NCBI GenBank assembly: GCA_964482395.1
Contig: CAYZXK010000028.1
Span: 1-17,144, forward strand
DNA: 17,144 nucleotides
Direction of reading: 5' to 3'
Source: CAYZXK01 sp964482395
GTDB taxonomy: Bacteria > Planctomycetota > Phycisphaerae > UBA1845 > Fen-1342
Shown: positions 14,645 through 17,144 of the stretch, piece after piece
How the letters are laid out: each line of letters starts with the position of its first letter
How positions within the stretch are numbered: position 1 is the stretch's first letter
Translations under genes and position numbers: made by a program
Notes under the pieces: model-generated
Seen by the model: only the letters and a program-made list of their open reading frames with translations
The model's database searches: none
What the model was told of the DNA's origin: nothing

Positions 14645-15710
14645 CCGATTGCCGGTGGCGGTCATCGGGGCCGGCCATATGGGCCGTCATCATGCCCGCA
14701 CTTACGCCAGTCTGCCGCAGGTCAAACTGGTCGCGGTGGTCGACACCGACCTGGAACGGGCCCGCAGCCTGGCCAAACCGCTGGGGATCCGCTACGCCGA
14801 CCGCCTCACGCCGGAGCTGGGGGACATCGCCGCCGCCAGCGTGGCCGTCCCGACGGTCCGGCACCTGGAAGTCAGTCGACCATTGATCGAGCGCGGCATC
14901 CATCTGCTCATCGAAAAGCCGCTCGCTCCTACCGCGGCCGAGGCGGAAGCGATCGCCGAGCTGGCGACGCACTATCAGGTGGTTGTGCAGGTGGGTCACA
15001 CCGAGCGTTTCAATCCGGCGGTCCGGGCCGTCGAGCGGCTCGGGCTGCGGCCGAAGTTCATCGAAACTCACCGGATCAGCCCGTTTACGTTCCGCTCGGC
15101 TGACATCGGAGTGGTCTTCGACCTGATGATCCACGACCTGGATATTCTGCTGCACCTGGTCCGCGACGAGGTGGAGCGGGTGGAGGCGGTGGGCGTCAAC
15201 GTGCTGGGGCCGCACGAGGACATCGCCAACGCCCGGGTAACCTGCCGGGGCGGAGCGGTGGCCAACCTGACCGCCTCGCGCCTGGCCCTCAAGACCGAGC
15301 GAAAGCTGCGGGTCTTCGCCGAGAAAGCCTACGTCTCGCTGGACTATCAGAAGAAAGTGGGCATCGCGATCACCCTCGACCAGAACCTCGACGTGCTGAA
15401 GTTCGCCCGGGAGCGCAACCTGGAAGACCTCTCCCAGGTCGCCGGCCCGGACTTCGGCAAGCTGGTCCATGTCGAGCCGCTCCAGATCGACGACCAGGAT
15501 CCCCTGCGAACTGAGCTGGAAACCTTCGTCCAGGCGGTCCGCAGCGGGGCCCGGCCGCAGGCCGCGGGAGTGAGCGTCCAGGACGGCGTCGCGGCAGTCC
15601 GGCTCGCCGAGCAGATCGTCGAGCGCGTCCGGACCCACCGCTGGGACGGGCCGACCGGCGAGCGCGTGGGTCTGGCCGCAGACATCGTGGGCCGAGCCCT
15701 ACACACCTGA
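14637..15710 (+). CDS. Gfo/Idh/MocA oxidoreductase coupled to lpxA, possibly GnnA-like
   Basis: This is a 357-residue cytosolic NAD(P)-dependent dehydrogenase. It has a Rossmann start at VAVIGAGHMGRHHA (7-20), the signature IEKPLAP at 92-98, GHTERFNPAV at 120-129, and the active-site DLMIHDLDILLH at 162-173 with His166. The ATG overlaps the lpxA stop by 8 nt and follows AGGAGG, so the two are translated together. In Acidithiobacillus and Leptospira, a dehydrogenase of this family (GnnA) oxidises UDP-GlcNAc at C3. A partner aminotransferase (GnnB) then makes UDP-GlcNAc3N for LpxA. GnnB is not present in this window, so the reaction here is unproven. A general UDP-sugar dehydrogenase role is the safe reading. 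No lpxB follows; the gene ends the operon. Confidence 0.88.
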   Translation: MSDRLPVAVIGAGHMGRHHARTYASLPQVKLVAVVDTDLERARSLAKPLGIRYADRLTPELGDIAAASVAVPTVRHLEVSRPLIERGIHLLIEKPLAPTAAEAEAIAELATHYQVVVQVGHTERFNPAVRAVERLGLRPKFIETHRISPFTFRSADIGVVFDLMIHDLDILLHLVRDEVERVEAVGVNVLGPHEDIANARVTCRGGAVANLTASRLALKTERKLRVFAEKAYVSLDYQKKVGIAITLDQNLDVLKFARERNLEDLSQVAGPDFGKLVHVEPLQIDDQDPLRTELETFVQAVRSGARPQAAGVSVQDGVAAVRLAEQIVERVRTHRWDGPTGERVGLAADIVGRALHT

Positions 15711-15740
15711 CCCCGGTCAACAAGCTTCCCGCAGCTCCCG

Positions 15741-15805
15741 GCGCAGTCGGCCCCCTCGCACTCCATAGCCCGAGTGCCCGCCCGTCCGGGTGGCCGACTC
15801 AGCGC
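15741..15805. terminator. nested inverted repeat between convergent genes, possible bidirectional terminator
   Basis: Arms AGTCGGCC (15745-15752) and GGCCGACT (15792-15799) are perfect reverse complements. GCGC pairs outside them (15741-15744 with 15802-15805) after a 2-nt bulge. Inside lies a second hairpin, GCACTC-8 nt-GAGTGC (15758-15777). The structure fills most of the 94-nt gap between the stops of the dehydrogenase and cysC, where a shared terminator is expected. No T-tract is seen on either strand, so function rests on the position and symmetry. Confidence 0.45.
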
Positions 15806-16425
15806 TACGGTTTATCGAGCAGGCCGTTGGCCTTCAGGTATGTCAGGACTGCTTCGGCGGCCTGCCGGGGGTCCAGCTCGGTCGTGTCGAGGACCAGCTC
15901 AGGTTTCAGCGGCTCCTCGTATGGCGCCGAAACGCCGGTGAATTCGGCGAGCTGACCGGCCCGGGCTTTCTTGTACAGGCCCTTGGGATCGCGTTGCTCG
16001 CACAGCTCGATCGGCGTCTTGACGTACACCTCTATGAAGGGCAGCCCGGCCGCCTCGTGCAGCTTACGCGCTTGGTCCCGGTCGGCCCGATACGGACTGA
16101 TGAAGCTGGTGCAGGTCAGCACCCCGCAGTCCGCGAACAGCTTGGCCACTTCGCCGATCCGCCGGATGTTCTCGTTGCGGTCTTCTGGCGTAAAACCGAG
16201 GTTCTTGTTCAGCCCGTGCCGGATGTTGTCGCCGTCGAGCACGTAGGACAGATGTCCGCTCTCCACCAGAGCGTGCTCCAGTGTGAAGGCGATGGTGCTC
16301 TTGCCGGATGACGGCAGTCCGGTAAACCAGATGGTCGCCCCGCGCTGACCGAGCAGCCGGTTGCGGTCTTGGCGATCTACGTGTCCATGATGCCAGGTGA
16401 TGTTGGTCGCGACCTGTTTGGTCAT
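15805..16425 (-). CDS. cysC: adenylylsulfate kinase CysC
   Basis: CysC phosphorylates adenosine 5'-phosphosulfate with ATP to give PAPS, for sulfate assimilation or sulfation. The 206-residue protein has the family opening ITWHHGHVDRQDR (9-21), the P-loop GLPSSGKST (36-44), LDGDNIRHGLN (63-73), the SFISPYR motif with Ser110 as the phospho-acceptor position, DPKGLYKKARAG (147-157) and FTGVSAPYEEP (162-172). Length and motifs are complete. ATG 16425 is chosen over TTG 16467, because homologues start near the ITWH motif and the longer form would overlap cysK. The gene lies 28 nt after the cysK stop and probably shares its transcript. Its own stop faces the lpx operon. Confidence 0.96.
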   Translation of the reverse strand: MTKQVATNITWHHGHVDRQDRNRLLGQRGATIWFTGLPSSGKSTIAFTLEHALVESGHLSYVLDGDNIRHGLNKNLGFTPEDRNENIRRIGEVAKLFADCGVLTCTSFISPYRADRDQARKLHEAAGLPFIEVYVKTPIELCEQRDPKGLYKKARAGQLAEFTGVSAPYEEPLKPELVLDTTELDPRQAAEAVLTYLKANGLLDKP

Positions 16426-16453
16426 ATAAGCTCGCTTCCGGTTTGCCTCCGCT

Positions 16454-17144
16454 TCAGGGCGGCTCAAACAGAGCGGTCGACAAGTAGCGCTCGCCCGCCG
16501 AAGCCAGGATGGCTACGATCATCTTGCCGCTACTATCCGGCCGGCTGGCGACCTGATCAGCCGCGCACAGGGCCGCGCCGGAGCTGATCCCGCACATGAT
16601 ACCCTCCTGCCGAGCGGCCCGCCGCGCCCAGGCAAACGCCTCCTCGTCGCTGACGCGGATCACCTCGTCGACCACCGTCAGGTGCAGGTTATCGGGAATG
16701 AAACCGGCCCCAATGCCCTGGATCTTATGGGGCCCAGGCTGGAGCGGCTGACCGGCCAGCTTCTGGGAAATAACCGGGGAGGCTGCCGGCTCGACCGCCA
16801 CACATTTGAACGTCGGCTTGCGAGCCTTGATCACTTCCCCGACCCCAGTGATCGTCCCGCCGGTGCCGACTCCCGCCACCAGGATGTCCACCTTTCCGTC
16901 CGTATCGTTCCAGATCTCCTCCGCAGTGGTCCGACGGTGGATTTCCACATTGGCGGGATTGCGAAATTGCTGCGGCATGAACCCGTTGGGCGTCGCGGCC
17001 AACACCTCCTCCGCCTTCCGGATCGCACCCTTCATTCCCTCGGCGGCCGGCGTCAGGATCAGCTCCGCCCCCAAGTGTTTCAGCACCGCTCGGCGTTCCA
17101 GGCTCATGCTCTCCGGCATGGTAAGCACGAGCCTCAGGCCTTTG
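16454..17144 (-). CDS. cysK: cysteine synthase CysK (O-acetylserine sulfhydrylase), N-terminus outside the window
   Basis: This pyridoxal-phosphate enzyme makes cysteine from O-acetylserine and sulfide. About 229 residues are visible; the frame stays open to the right edge (KGLRLVLTMPESMSLERR is the first visible stretch), so the lysine that binds the cofactor is not in view. Seen are LTMPESMSLERR, HLGAELILTPAAEGMKGAI, the phosphate-binding loop GVGTGGTITGVG, KIQGIGAGFIP and GISSGAA near the C-terminus. These fit CysK rather than cystathionine beta-synthase, though the two families are close. The apparent GTG start at 17128 is an internal valine. cysK followed by cysC makes a small sulfur-assimilation unit. 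Confidence 0.93.
   Translation of the reverse strand, partial: KGLRLVLTMPESMSLERRAVLKHLGAELILTPAAEGMKGAIRKAEEVLAATPNGFMPQQFRNPANVEIHRRTTAEEIWNDTDGKVDILVAGVGTGGTITGVGEVIKARKPTFKCVAVEPAASPVISQKLAGQPLQPGPHKIQGIGAGFIPDNLHLTVVDEVIRVSDEEAFAWARRAARQEGIMCGISSGAALCAADQVASRPDSSGKMIVAILASAGERYLSTALFEPP

Noticed and set aside
13751..14665. 304-codon minus-strand open frame opposite lpxA
   Set aside because: A mirror of the LpxA beta-helix coding sequence with no protein family likeness.
14463..15638. 391-codon minus-strand open frame opposite the lpxA-coupled dehydrogenase
   Set aside because: Antisense to a complete Gfo/Idh/MocA gene; no domain seen.

Overview
The window is about 17 kb of GC-rich bacterial DNA, densely packed with genes on both strands. 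It most likely comes from a member of Planctomycetota. Three things suggest this: a Minf_1886-type protein known mainly from Planctomycetes and Verrucomicrobia, two Tat-exported sugar-metabolism proteins beside a large secreted protein of unknown function, and a complete Gram-negative lipid A block with a fused LpxC-FabZ. No rRNA, tRNA, CRISPR array, insertion sequence or phage gene was seen.

Left part (1-4800, minus strand). Read in transcription order, there is a RicT-like PSP1 protein with a long basic tail, a Minf_1886-family protein, an AI-2E-type membrane permease, a 50-residue single-pass membrane protein, and a large protein that runs off the left edge and looks like a Maf/CgeB-type glycosyltransferase. 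Spacing is tight (6 to 52 nt), so this could be one transcription unit.

Middle (4960-10385, minus strand). In transcription order there is a Tat-exported TIM-barrel protein of the hydroxypyruvate-isomerase-like family, a Gfo/Idh/MocA oxidoreductase with both a Tat motif and a lipobox, and a 965-residue secreted multidomain protein. The last has beta-sandwich modules around a possible glycosidase-like core. Together they could form an extracytoplasmic sugar-processing module; this is inference. A sigma70-like promoter lies just upstream of the TIM-barrel gene.

Right-middle (10713-15710, plus strand). An OmpH/Skp-like periplasmic chaperone is followed by lpxD, an lpxC-fabZ fusion, lpxA and a Gfo/Idh/MocA dehydrogenase whose start overlaps the lpxA stop. 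This is an outer-membrane and lipid A operon. The coupled dehydrogenase raises the question of whether the lipid A sugar is modified at C3, as by GnnA, but no GnnB aminotransferase is present here.

Right end (15805-17144, minus strand). cysK (truncated by the window edge) and cysC belong to sulfur assimilation. They converge on the lipid A operon, and a nested inverted repeat lies between the two units.

Most genes are recognisable families in plausible contexts. The parts that deserve attention are the Tat/secreted sugar module, the lpxA-dehydrogenase pair, the tailed RicT homologue and the tiny membrane protein. No clearly undescribed system can be proven from sequence alone.
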